The translations under genes and the position numbers were made by a program. The notes beneath the pieces were generated by a model. That model was given only the letters and a program-made list of their open reading frames with translations, did no database searches and was not told where the DNA came from. Below, in pieces: positions 7,820-16,467 of a stretch of DNA of 31,045 nt. Numbering within the stretch: position 1 is the first letter of the stretch; every line of letters begins with the position of its first letter. The stretch comes from JAZKFP01 sp040386355 (lineage in GTDB: Bacteria > Pseudomonadota > Gammaproteobacteria > Pseudomonadales > UBA6940), in assembly GCA_040386355.1 (NCBI GenBank), contig JAZKFP010000142.1:1-31045 (forward strand), given 5' to 3'.

Positions 7820-9787
7820 ATGCCCGAATCATCAATACCAAAAAAACCTTCTACAAGTTTTTCTGATCAAGTGGATCGGTATATTGCATGGAAAAGAAAA
7901 TTACAACTTTTACTAGGCGAATATCGTGATTGGTTGAGTGAAAACGCATTGCACACGCATCGCGTAGAACAGATGCTGAGTATTGCTCAAGGCGCTCTAC
8001 AGACCGATCGAATTACGTTAGCTTTTGTTGGTGAATTTTCACGCGGCAAAACCGAACTCATTAATTCATTATTCTTTGCACAGTTAGGTCAGCGTTTATT
8101 ACCCTCACGCCCTGGTCGAACTACGATGTGTCCGACTGAATTATTTTTTGATTTAAAAACACGCGATTCTTACATTCGATTGTTGTCAATTAAAACGCGT
8201 GGTGAGCCAGAAAGTTTACAAGCGTTACGCGATCGTCCTGAATGGTGGCATAGCTTTCCATTGGATTTAAATAATCCAAAACAAATGGCCGAAACTATGG
8301 CATCGGTGTGTGACACCAAACAAGTCACAGCAACTAAAGCTAAATCCTTAGGTTTTAATGTCAGCCATTTAGAAACCGATTTGGATTCTCCATCCGATTT
8401 TGTTATTCCAGCGTGGCGTCATGCGTTAATTAGTTTTGATCATCCGTTATTACGTCAAGGTTTACGCATTATTGATACACCGGGATTAAATGCATTAGGT
8501 TCTGAACCTGAATTGACCTTTAATTTATTGCAAGAATCTCATGCGGTTTTATTTTTAATGAGCGCTGACACCGGCGTTACGGCAAGTGATTTACAAATTT
8601 GGGAAGAACACATTAAAGATTTAAGTGGTCGCGTGCATGGTCGTATGCTGGCGGTATTAAATAAAGTCGATACGCTGTGGGATGACCCAGAGGGTGAAGA
8701 ACAATCGCAAAAACATTTGCAGGATTTAGTAAAACACACTGCAAAAACCTTACAAATTCCTGCCGACGGTATTTTAACCTTGTCTGCAAAAATGGGATTA
8801 AAAGCTAAATTAACGGGCGACAGTGAATTATTAAATGCTTCCGGTTTGCCAAAATTAGAACGTATGTTATCTGAAAGTATTTTGCGCGGTAAAGAAGCTG
8901 CCATTCAAGAACACGTCATTGATCAATGTTTGCAGTTAATGCAAGAAACTCGCGCATCCATGCTTGAACGTAAAAAAATGTTTAAAGATCAGCGACGTGA
9001 AATTGAAAAAGGTCAAAGCCAAAGTGACGTTCGATTATTCCGATTAAACGAACAAGTTAAACGTGAATTATTATATTTTGATCAATTACTCGAAAAACTG
9101 GGCCCTTTCCAACAACAGCTCAGTGAACAACGTACCGTTTGGACACAGAATATTGAAGAAGCCGTGCTTGTGCCTTTAATTGCGCAAATGACAGTGGCTG
9201 GCAAAGCCAAAAAACGCGAATTAAAAACACGATTAAATGATTTCTTTTTTCAGCTGCATAAAAATTTCCAAAACTTTGCACGTCAAGCCTTAAAAGTGCA
9301 GCGTCATATTCAAAAAATATATCAAGACTGCGCGCGTGGCTCGGAAAAAAACCCACCGACATTTCAAACTTTTAATGTAAACGCTTATATTATTGGTTTG
9401 CAGCATCTTGAGCATCGCGCGGAAAAATATTTATCCAGCACTTTTAAACTTTGGCAAGCTCAAGTGTTTGGCTCTCAGCATTTTGTGGATTCGCTTGCTT
9501 CACAAGCCGCGCAAATTTGTCATTCTGCACGTCAAGATTTTTGGCAATGGTGTGATCAAGCAATGACGCCATTAATTCATCACAGCGAACAACGTAAAGA
9601 AATTTGGCAGCAACAAGCCAAACGTATTACGCAATTGTTGGAACATCCAAAAAATGTTCCTATGGAATTAGATGAATTACGTGCGACAGAAGCATACACC
9701 AATGAACAAATTCAATTACTCGAACAATTAATTTATAAAGTAAATCAATTTAGTCATCATCCTGAGTTAGAAAAGGAATATGCCTAG
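7820..9787 (+). CDS. Dynamin-like GTPase
   Basis: A 655-residue large GTPase of the bacterial dynamin-like type. The G-motifs are complete: P-loop GEFSRGKT at 71-78, switch threonines in TTMCPTE at 101-107, DTPG at 219-222 and NKVD at 281-284. Residues from about 350 on are helical with coiled-coil character (for example 370-440), as in the stalk of dynamins. I see no transmembrane segment. Relatives remodel membranes or tether them; the substrate here is unknown. It is the first gene after a good promoter and overlaps metX by one base (TAGTG), so it is co-transcribed with methionine genes without an obvious functional link. Confidence 0.85.
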   Translation: MPESSIPKKPSTSFSDQVDRYIAWKRKLQLLLGEYRDWLSENALHTHRVEQMLSIAQGALQTDRITLAFVGEFSRGKTELINSLFFAQLGQRLLPSRPGRTTMCPTELFFDLKTRDSYIRLLSIKTRGEPESLQALRDRPEWWHSFPLDLNNPKQMAETMASVCDTKQVTATKAKSLGFNVSHLETDLDSPSDFVIPAWRHALISFDHPLLRQGLRIIDTPGLNALGSEPELTFNLLQESHAVLFLMSADTGVTASDLQIWEEHIKDLSGRVHGRMLAVLNKVDTLWDDPEGEEQSQKHLQDLVKHTAKTLQIPADGILTLSAKMGLKAKLTGDSELLNASGLPKLERMLSESILRGKEAAIQEHVIDQCLQLMQETRASMLERKKMFKDQRREIEKGQSQSDVRLFRLNEQVKRELLYFDQLLEKLGPFQQQLSEQRTVWTQNIEEAVLVPLIAQMTVAGKAKKRELKTRLNDFFFQLHKNFQNFARQALKVQRHIQKIYQDCARGSEKNPPTFQTFNVNAYIIGLQHLEHRAEKYLSSTFKLWQAQVFGSQHFVDSLASQAAQICHSARQDFWQWCDQAMTPLIHHSEQRKEIWQQQAKRITQLLEHPKNVPMELDELRATEAYTNEQIQLLEQLIYKVNQFSHHPELEKEYA

Positions 9788-10944
9788 TGGCAACATCCGA
9801 TTCGACGCTTTCTAGCAGAAACGATGGGGGCTCAGTAGGGATTATTAAACCCCAGACAGCAATTTTTAATGATTTATTGAAATTAAAATGTGGTCGTACG
9901 CTGGATAATTACGAACTTATTTATGAAACCTACGGTGAATTAAACGCCACGGCAAGCAATGCTGTTTTAGTGTGTCATGCGTTATCAGGTCATCATCATG
10001 CTGCGGGTTTGCATTACGCATCCGATCAAAAACCGGGCTGGTGGGATACGATGATCGGTCCTGGAAAACCAATTGATACACGAAAATTTTTTGTCGTCTG
10101 TCCCAATAATTTAGGCGGCTGTCACGGCAGCACTGGACCTAGCACGGTTAATCTTGAAACCAGCACACCCTTTGGTCCTAATTTCCCGATCATTACCGTT
10201 GCAGATTGGGTAGAAACCCAACATCGCTTAGGTTTGTATTTAGGCATTCACCAGTGGGCTGCGGTTATTGGCGGAAGTTTAGGGGGAATGCAAGCGTTGC
10301 AATGGGCAATCGATTATCCAGGAGAAATTCGTCACAGCATTGTTATTGCTTCCGCTCCTAAATTAAGCGCACAAAATATTGCGTTTAATGAAATTGCACG
10401 TCAAGCCATTCTTTCTGATCCTGATTATCACGGCGGACATTATTATTTAACGCACTCATATCCACGGCGCGGATTAACATTGGCGCGCATGTTAGGCCAT
10501 GTAACCTATTTGTCCGATTACACTATGCGGGAAAAATTTGGTCGCGAATTAAAATCCGGTACATTAAATTTTGATTATGGCGCAGAATTTCAAATTGAAA
10601 GTTATTTACGCTATCAAGGCGAAACCTTTTCAAGTTTTTTTGATGCAAACACCTATTTATTAATGACGAAAGCCTTGGATTATTTTGATCCAGCATCGGA
10701 ACATAATAATAATTTATGTACGGCGCTGCAAAAAACTCTATCACAATTTTTAATTATTTCATTTTCTACCGATTGGCGTTTTTCACCGGAACGTTCTGAA
10801 GAAATAGTAAACGCATTATTAAAAAATAAAAAACCGGTAACCTACGCTGCTATTGATGCACCACAAGGGCATGATTCGTTTCTTCTCAATATCAAGCGCT
10901 ATCATGATTTAATGCGTACCTATTTTAATCGAATTAATATTTAA
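9787..10944 (+). CDS. metX: Homoserine O-acyltransferase (MetX)
   Basis: Alpha/beta-hydrolase enzyme that acylates homoserine, the first committed step of methionine synthesis. The nucleophile elbow GGSLGGMQ is at 162-169 (Ser164), with the acid Asp329 in FSTDWRF and His362 in PQGHDSFLL. Length is 385 residues, normal. The start is GTG at 9787, sharing its G with the TAG stop of the GTPase gene, with AAGGAA about 8 bases upstream. metW follows after 14 bases, the standard pairing. Whether it uses acetyl-CoA or succinyl-CoA cannot be settled from these motifs. Confidence 0.95.
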   Translation: MATSDSTLSSRNDGGSVGIIKPQTAIFNDLLKLKCGRTLDNYELIYETYGELNATASNAVLVCHALSGHHHAAGLHYASDQKPGWWDTMIGPGKPIDTRKFFVVCPNNLGGCHGSTGPSTVNLETSTPFGPNFPIITVADWVETQHRLGLYLGIHQWAAVIGGSLGGMQALQWAIDYPGEIRHSIVIASAPKLSAQNIAFNEIARQAILSDPDYHGGHYYLTHSYPRRGLTLARMLGHVTYLSDYTMREKFGRELKSGTLNFDYGAEFQIESYLRYQGETFSSFFDANTYLLMTKALDYFDPASEHNNNLCTALQKTLSQFLIISFSTDWRFSPERSEEIVNALLKNKKPVTYAAIDAPQGHDSFLLNIKRYHDLMRTYFNRINI

Positions 10945-10958
10945 AAGAGGCTATTGAA

Positions 10959-11627
10959 ATGAACACTATAGCTTCACCTATGTCTGACAATAACTTTCCT
11001 TCCGATTTAAATTTACGCCCAGATCTGCAAGTAATTAATTCCTGGGTTTCTGAAAAAAGTTCAGTACTGGATTTAGGCTGTGGTAATGGCGATCTTTTAT
11101 ATTATTTAACATACTCGAAAAAAATTACCGGTTATGGCTTAGAAAGCGACGCACGTTATATTCAGGCGTGCGTTGAGAAAGGCGTACAAGTTATTGAGCA
11201 AGACATTGACGAAGGTTTAAATAATTTTTTAAATCAAAGTTTTGATGTTGTCATTATGACACAAGCACTGCAAGAAATTCATGAACCACATCGAATATTG
11301 CGTGAAATGTTACGCGTGGGTCGTGAAGTGATAGTCACCTTCCCTAATTTTGGTTATTGGCGAAATCGTTTACATTTGTTTTTAAAAGGACGTATGCCGA
11401 TTTCAAAAACATTACCGCATCATTGGTACGATACGCCAAACATCCATTTATGCACGTTTAAAGATTTTGAAGATTTATGCTTAAGCTCTGGCTATCGAAT
11501 TTTAGCCCGCACCGTGGTCGACTCAGAATATTCAGACAATGCAATGCTGCGAGTTTTTCCTAATGTATTGGGTGAAATTGCAATTTATCGAATTACTGGT
11601 GATCATGCACCAGTTGAGTCGCTATAA
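10959..11627 (+). CDS. metW: Methionine biosynthesis protein MetW
   Basis: MetW has a SAM-methyltransferase-like fold and is needed for full MetX activity in several proteobacteria. The SAM-binding motif VLDLGCGNG is at 36-44. NFGYWRNRLHLFLKGRMP and the LPHHWYDTPNIHLCTF stretch are characteristic of MetW. The ATG at 10959 has AGAGG 8 bases upstream; a second ATG eight codons in would give a more typical length but has no such site. Fourth-position neighbours confirm the metX-metW operon. Confidence 0.94.
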   Translation: MNTIASPMSDNNFPSDLNLRPDLQVINSWVSEKSSVLDLGCGNGDLLYYLTYSKKITGYGLESDARYIQACVEKGVQVIEQDIDEGLNNFLNQSFDVVIMTQALQEIHEPHRILREMLRVGREVIVTFPNFGYWRNRLHLFLKGRMPISKTLPHHWYDTPNIHLCTFKDFEDLCLSSGYRILARTVVDSEYSDNAMLRVFPNVLGEIAIYRITGDHAPVESL

Positions 11628-11646
11628 AATTTATAGGTAACCAATA

Positions 11647-12129
11647 ATGTCTGCGGAAGAATTTAAAAAATCATTTGCATCTATTACAACGATTAATTTT
11701 CCTTGGGGTGATTTAGATGCCTTTGGACATGTAAATAATGTGCAATATTTTCGATATTTTGAAACTGCACGAATCAATTATTTAAACGATGTATTGGATT
11801 ATCAAAGCGTATTAAAAAATCCACAACTTGCTAAATGGATGCCGATCTTGGCGTATGCAGACGCTAAATATCGAAGACCTTTGCATTACCCTGACACGAT
11901 TTTAGTCGGCGCAAGTATTGAAGTGATGAAAGAAAATGAATTTTTAATGGAATACCAAATTTACAGCACTGAGCAAGATACGATTACCACTATTGGCCAT
12001 GGCCGTGTCGTAACCGTTGATCCAAAAACAAGCTCGCGCGTGACAATTCCAAATGAATTTATTCAGAAAATTTTATCCGCGGAAGAAAAAGCCAATCGTT
12101 ATCCGCGGATGGAAACTGATAATAATTAA
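11647..12129 (+). CDS. Hotdog-fold acyl-CoA thioesterase (4HBT family)
   Basis: A 160-residue protein with the signature FPWGDLDAFGHVNNVQYFRY (18-37). Asp24 corresponds to the catalytic Asp of the 4-hydroxybenzoyl-CoA thioesterase/YbgC group. It hydrolyses an acyl-CoA, but the acyl group is unknown. It is the last gene of the operon from 7820, 19 bases after metW. Its stop overlaps by 4 bases the stop of the convergent gene at 12126. Part of its 3' half is repeated in decayed form at 23337-23550, so this gene marks the left edge of an accessory region. Confidence 0.88.
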   Translation: MSAEEFKKSFASITTINFPWGDLDAFGHVNNVQYFRYFETARINYLNDVLDYQSVLKNPQLAKWMPILAYADAKYRRPLHYPDTILVGASIEVMKENEFLMEYQIYSTEQDTITTIGHGRVVTVDPKTSSRVTIPNEFIQKILSAEEKANRYPRMETDNN

Positions 12130-13751
12130 TTTCCAACAACAATCGGCACTAACAAAGCTTTAGGAATCATTGGATGATCGATAGAAATATCACTGCCCTT
12201 AAATCGAAACATATTGATTAGGCCTAACGCTGGAGTACAAATTACACGATCGACCGCGTTAATAAATCCTTCTTCGTAATCTTGAACCTGCTCAATATGA
12301 TCAGCTATCAATCTATTTAATAAATTATTCACTTCATCTAGCTCACCTGAATATAAGGCATAACATAGTTTTGGCCAATAATCATAATGCGTTTGATTTT
12401 CCTCTTTTAAAAAGGCCAAAAACTTTTGAACAAGTTCTTCAGTAAATGATAATCCCAACAGACAAGAACTGAAACACATGAGCATGTGGACATGCAGAAC
12501 ACTTACTTGATGTAAATGTCGACGATCATTCCATATTTTCTTTGTTACTTGCAGAACATCTTGCCATAATCCAGCCGCTAATAAATCAAACACTAAATCA
12601 ATGGTTGGATAAAATCCAAAAATAAAGCCTGACTGTACTCTTTGAGAATTAAAATCTTGTTCTAAAAATTTTAGCCGCATTGATGCAGCTTCATGCAAAT
12701 AGCTTTTAAAACTTTCAATATCTTGATGCAGAATAAATTTTCCTAACGCGGAGGTTCGATATACCCTTGTATAATTCTCGATGCGCTGTTCTATATTATC
12801 CGCGTCAGAAAAATCATCATTTTCTGCATCTTTAATGTCATCTGGAAACAGCGTATCGGTATAAAGCTCGATATTACTAATATTAAACACATCATTTAGG
12901 GGTGGATTGTTAATATATTTTGAACGCGGAACATTATCCTCAGGGGCAATGTATTTTGTAGCACTAATATTTTTTGTACTTTCTCTGATTTCTTGAATAT
13001 CTAGATTTTTAACAGGCAGTTTTAATAAATCCGGTATAAAGTCACTAACTACATTTACATTCATTCCTCGAGACCGAGCCCAGTTTAATAAACCCAAACC
13101 TTCAACACATAAATGATCACATTCACTTTTATAAAGGGTCATATCTCTTTCTATGAATTCGTTCAGTAATTTTTCAAATTGATTAATATCTTGATTCAGT
13201 AGGCTTTGATACATTTTCACGTAAATAGAATGATATTCACTAGGTTTATTAGTGAAGGCCTGCACATAATTTTCTAAATCTGACTTGGCAGAATCACTGA
13301 ATAATACCAATGATTTAAGGGCTTTAGCTTTTAGCAACACTAAAGAATCTGACTTTTTGGTTGCTATATCCGTATCTTCAACGAGCGATGCCGTAAACTG
13401 ATAGGCTTCAGACAATAGGCCGGCTGCAAAGCCATCCATAACAGTTTGTTCAGTGTAAACATCAATAAACTCAATATTAATTAGTTCACCTGCGTTGGAT
13501 CGTTCAAAAAGCTTAAATTTTTCTGCAAAATATTTTTTAAAATTTGCTCTAAAATTTTCTACATTGTGAGATATTAAAAAATCGCATTTAGCAGCATAAC
13601 GCAAATCTAAACTGATTTCGTTGGTAATATTACCAAATCGATCTTCAAATTCACTGTCATTGTTTCGAACATGTAATAATTTATCAACTCTATCTAAACA
13701 ATAGTCTTTAATTTCTTGGCATTTCTCACGATCAAACTTTGGTACTTTCAT
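12126..13751 (-). CDS. Two-domain Imm49-like helical protein
   Basis: A 541-residue all-helical protein built from two diverged copies of the domain found singly in the next three genes upstream. Each copy ends with the pattern GL-hydrophobic-N, a basic patch, G, acidic/polar residues and F/M-I-P-x-x-L. The first is GLGLLNWARSRGMNV with DFIPDLL at about 218-243; the second is ALGLINMFRFKGSDI with PMIPKALL at about 508-534. An acidic linker (about 300-325) separates them. This pattern resembles the polymorphic-toxin immunity family Imm49 as I remember it; no search was possible. I chose ATG 13751, with GGGG about 10 bases upstream; an in-frame GTG lies five codons earlier. It is the last of four co-oriented genes, 27 bases after the previous one. 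Confidence 0.6.
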   Translation of the reverse strand: MKVPKFDREKCQEIKDYCLDRVDKLLHVRNNDSEFEDRFGNITNEISLDLRYAAKCDFLISHNVENFRANFKKYFAEKFKLFERSNAGELINIEFIDVYTEQTVMDGFAAGLLSEAYQFTASLVEDTDIATKKSDSLVLLKAKALKSLVLFSDSAKSDLENYVQAFTNKPSEYHSIYVKMYQSLLNQDINQFEKLLNEFIERDMTLYKSECDHLCVEGLGLLNWARSRGMNVNVVSDFIPDLLKLPVKNLDIQEIRESTKNISATKYIAPEDNVPRSKYINNPPLNDVFNISNIELYTDTLFPDDIKDAENDDFSDADNIEQRIENYTRVYRTSALGKFILHQDIESFKSYLHEAASMRLKFLEQDFNSQRVQSGFIFGFYPTIDLVFDLLAAGLWQDVLQVTKKIWNDRRHLHQVSVLHVHMLMCFSSCLLGLSFTEELVQKFLAFLKEENQTHYDYWPKLCYALYSGELDEVNNLLNRLIADHIEQVQDYEEGFINAVDRVICTPALGLINMFRFKGSDISIDHPMIPKALLVPIVVGN

Positions 13752-13778
13752 TTTTGACTGCCCCACATTTATAAAATT

Positions 13779-14557
13779 TTATTTATTAATCGACGCCCAC
13801 AATTCTTTTGGCATAAACGTATTTTCAAACTCTACATCCAATCCACGATAGCGAGCTAGATTGAGTATACCTAAGGTATTAAATATAATTTCTCCATTAG
13901 TGAATTTCTCAATGCGCTTTTTATCGTAAGACAGAGTTAGGTTTGGAAAATGATGTTCAAATCCGGTTGCATCGTTATTAACAATACCGGTAAAAATAAA
14001 AAGAAAAGATTCATAGAATTTTTTTAATGCACTAGGTTTTTCTTTGGCGGTTTCTGTTGCTAGTTTATCTAAGCGCTGTTGTAAATCGGGTAGCTCAGCA
14101 ACTAACCCACGATAAGCATAAAACCAGGCAGTGCTAGGTTCTGCGGTTTGTTGAGAGTCGTAATCATAGGATTCAACAAGTGATGCAGCCAGCTGTTTGG
14201 CTTCTTCAAATAAACTTAGACTTAATAAAATAAATACATTATCCATTCGGTGTATGCTTACCAAATCCCTACTAATTGGCTCTTGGTTTTTATAACGTTG
14301 AATTAGCTCTATTCGTAACTTAAATCCCTCCAATGAATATGCACGGAAAAAATTAACATCTGAGTTCAATACAAACTGCAATTTACCTGTTCTAAAAAAC
14401 TGGTCGACAATCCCTCTGGAGATAGAGCCTTTTGTATCTGCAAACGGCTCATTGATTTTTTTTCTATTAACCGTTTATTTATTTCAATCGTATCTTGCAA
14501 CATTTCACTAACATGTTTAATTCGTTGTTCAATTTGTTTTTTGGTAAATGGCTTCAT
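13779..14557 (-). pseudogene. Frameshifted Imm49-like paralogue
   Basis: Third copy of the single-domain gene. It starts MKPFTKKQIEQRIKHV at ATG 14557, then leaves frame at a run of eight A (14456-14463 on the plus strand as T). The two intact copies have nine A at the same place. Adding one A restores continuous similarity (EKKINEPFADTKGS matches KKKKQEPWTDDKGS of the copy at 14628). After the shift the frame runs to 13779 and ends PKELWASINK. The rest is well kept, including the FNTLGILNLARYRGLDVEF motif. It may be a recent inactivation, a slippage-controlled gene or a sequence error. Confidence 0.8.
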
Positions 14558-14627
14558 GTATTACACCAAAATCTATAACTAAATCTGAATCCTAAAATCT
14601 TGTGAATTAAAATATTTCTCAAGAAAT

Positions 14628-15413
14628 TTAATTATTTGTATTGACCGGTGCCCACAATTCTTTTGGTATAAACGTATTTTCAAACTCTACATCCAATCCA
14701 CGATAGCGAGCCAAATTTAATAAACCCAATACATTAAATAGAATTTCTCCGTTGTTAAATTTCTCAACGCGTTTTCTATTGTAGTAGTAGGTGAGGTTTG
14801 GAAAATGATGCTCAAATCCAGTTGCATCGTTTTTAACAATACCGGTAAAAATAAAATAAAAAGATTCGTAGAATTTTTTTAACGCGCCGGGTTTTTCTTT
14901 GGCGGTTTCGATTGCAAGTTTATCTAAGCGTTCATAGAGATCAGGAAGTCCTGCGACCAAACCCCGGTATGCATAATACATTGCAGTCGTAGGTTCTGCG
15001 GTTTGTTGAGAGTCGTAATCATAGGATTCAATAAGTGATTCAGCCAGCTGTTTGGCTTCTTCAAACAAACTTAAACTTAATAGAGTTTGCACATCCTTTA
15101 TTCGGTAAGTGCTAACATGAAGAATATTAATTGACTCTTGTTTATTATAACGTTTTATTAACTCCATTCGTAACTTAAATCCTTCCAAAGCTTGAGCACG
15201 AAAAAAATTCACATCAGAATTTAAAGCAAATGATAACTTTCCGCTTCGATAACAATCTTCGATAATAAAATCTGTTGTACTACCTTTATCGTCAGTCCAA
15301 GGCTCTTGTTTTTTTTTCTTAATGAATTTTTCTTTTCCCTCAAGTGCATCATTTAACATATCACTAACATGTTGAATTCGTTGGTCCATTTGTTTCTTTG
15401 TAAATGGCTTCAT
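14628..15413 (-). CDS. Single-domain Imm49-like protein
   Basis: A 261-residue all-helical protein with no signal peptide or membrane segment, hence probably cytosolic. The diagnostic C-terminal part is LGLLNLARYRGLDVEFENTF followed by IPKEL (229-253). It is very similar to the products at 15500 and (after repair of the frameshift) 13779. The ATG at 15413 is preceded by the leader TTTTGGTGAAATAC, shared by all three copies. An Imm49-type immunity role is inferred from the motif and from lying divergent to the nuclease-ankyrin gene. Alternatives are an unrelated TPR-like accessory family or secreted proteins. Confidence 0.65.
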   Translation of the reverse strand: MKPFTKKQMDQRIQHVSDMLNDALEGKEKFIKKKKQEPWTDDKGSTTDFIIEDCYRSGKLSFALNSDVNFFRAQALEGFKLRMELIKRYNKQESINILHVSTYRIKDVQTLLSLSLFEEAKQLAESLIESYDYDSQQTAEPTTAMYYAYRGLVAGLPDLYERLDKLAIETAKEKPGALKKFYESFYFIFTGIVKNDATGFEHHFPNLTYYYNRKRVEKFNNGEILFNVLGLLNLARYRGLDVEFENTFIPKELWAPVNTNN

Positions 15414-15499
15414 GTATTTCACCAAAATCTATAACTACCAAAATCTACACTTAAAGCTAAAACCAAAAATCTGGATCATAAAAATATTGTTTAACCAAT

Positions 15500-16285
15500 T
15501 TAATTATTTTTATTAACTAACGCCCACAATTCTTTTGGCATAAAGGTATTTTCAAACCCGACATCTAAGCCTCGATGGCGAGCGAGATTGAGCAAACCCA
15601 ACGCGTTAAATAGGATTTCTCCGTTATTGAAATTCTCAACGCGTTTTCTATCGTAGTAATAGGTAAGGTTTGGAAAGTGATGCTCAAATCCGGTGGCGTC
15701 TTTATTAACAATACCCGTAAAAATAAAATGAAAAGATTCATAGAATTTTTTAAATGCGCCAGGTTTTTCTTTTGCAGTTTCTATTGCTAGTTTATCTAAA
15801 CGTTCATGCAGGTCAGGCAGTTCTGCCACCAAACCACGGTAAGCATAAAGTCGTGCAGTTGTAGGTTCTGCCGTCTGTTGAGAGTCATAATCATAGGATT
15901 CAATAAGTGATGCAGCCAGCTGTTTGGCTTCGTCAAATAAACTTAAACTTAATAAAATATATACCTCATCCATTCGGTATGTACTAACGTAATGTCGACT
16001 GATTGATTCTTGATTTTTATAACGTTGAATTAGCTCCATCCTCAACTTTAACCCTTCTAATACTTGAGCACGAAAAAAATCCACATCCGAATTTAAAGCA
16101 AATGTTAAACGACCGATCCAAAAATATTTTTTTACAATTAGATCTGTAGTACTCCCATCTTTATCTGACCAAGGCTCATCTTTTTTTTTCTTAATAAATT
16201 TTTTGTTTGCTTCGATTGCATTATTCAATAGTTGGTTAATATGTTGAATTCGTTGTTCTATTTGTTTTTTGGTAAATGGCTTCAT
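15500..16285 (-). CDS. Single-domain Imm49-like protein, first of the array
   Basis: A 261-residue paralogue of the product at 14628, with the same start (MKPFTKKQIEQRIQHI) and the same C-terminal pattern (LGLLNLARHRGLDVGFENTF, then MPKEL). It carries a nine-A tract coding for lysines (16191-16199). It is the first gene of the minus-strand series, and its start codon is 182 bases from that of the divergent giant gene, so the two could share a regulatory region. The function is inferred as for its paralogues and is not proven. Confidence 0.65.
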   Translation of the reverse strand: MKPFTKKQIEQRIQHINQLLNNAIEANKKFIKKKKDEPWSDKDGSTTDLIVKKYFWIGRLTFALNSDVDFFRAQVLEGLKLRMELIQRYKNQESISRHYVSTYRMDEVYILLSLSLFDEAKQLAASLIESYDYDSQQTAEPTTARLYAYRGLVAELPDLHERLDKLAIETAKEKPGAFKKFYESFHFIFTGIVNKDATGFEHHFPNLTYYYDRKRVENFNNGEILFNALGLLNLARHRGLDVGFENTFMPKELWALVNKNN

Positions 16286-16340
16286 GTGTTGCACCAAAAT
16301 CTATAACTTTCGATAGGTTGAAAAACGTGCAGTTTGCTTA

Positions 16341-16368
16341 TTGCCCTTAAAAAAATCAACTGTTATAT
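16341..16368 (+). promoter_or_regulatory. Possible promoter of the giant gene
   Basis: TTGCCC (16341-16346), a 16-base spacer and TTATAT (16363-16368) lie 99 bases before the start codon of the nuclease-ankyrin gene. The -10 is a fair match; the region is AT-rich, so chance matches are likely. Confidence 0.3.
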
Positions 16369-16467
16369 TTCGCGCCACAATTCACTTCCAAAAACAAATT
16401 CATTTAATTTTTTCGCTTTATTTTATCAAATTAATATCTTTAAGTATTTGTATTCTAAGGATTAACC

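Larger units (their letters stand above)
13779..16308. repeat. Three tandem gene-sized repeats of about 850-870 bp
   Basis: The copies start at 13779, 14628 and 15500, giving unit lengths of 849 and 872 bases. Each unit includes the gene and a 17-base upstream block, read in gene orientation AGTTATAGATTTTGGTG (14564-14580, 15420-15436, 16292-16308), that holds the ribosome-binding site. Conservation of the leader shows that duplication included it. The two-domain gene at 12126 is an older, more diverged relative. Confidence 0.85.

Noticed and set aside
13751..13766. GTG start (MGQSK) for the two-domain protein, which would give a Gly2 N-terminus like the MGNC protein
   Set aside because: The ATG five codons downstream has a GGGG site at a suitable distance and begins MKVPKF, similar to MKPFTK of the paralogues.
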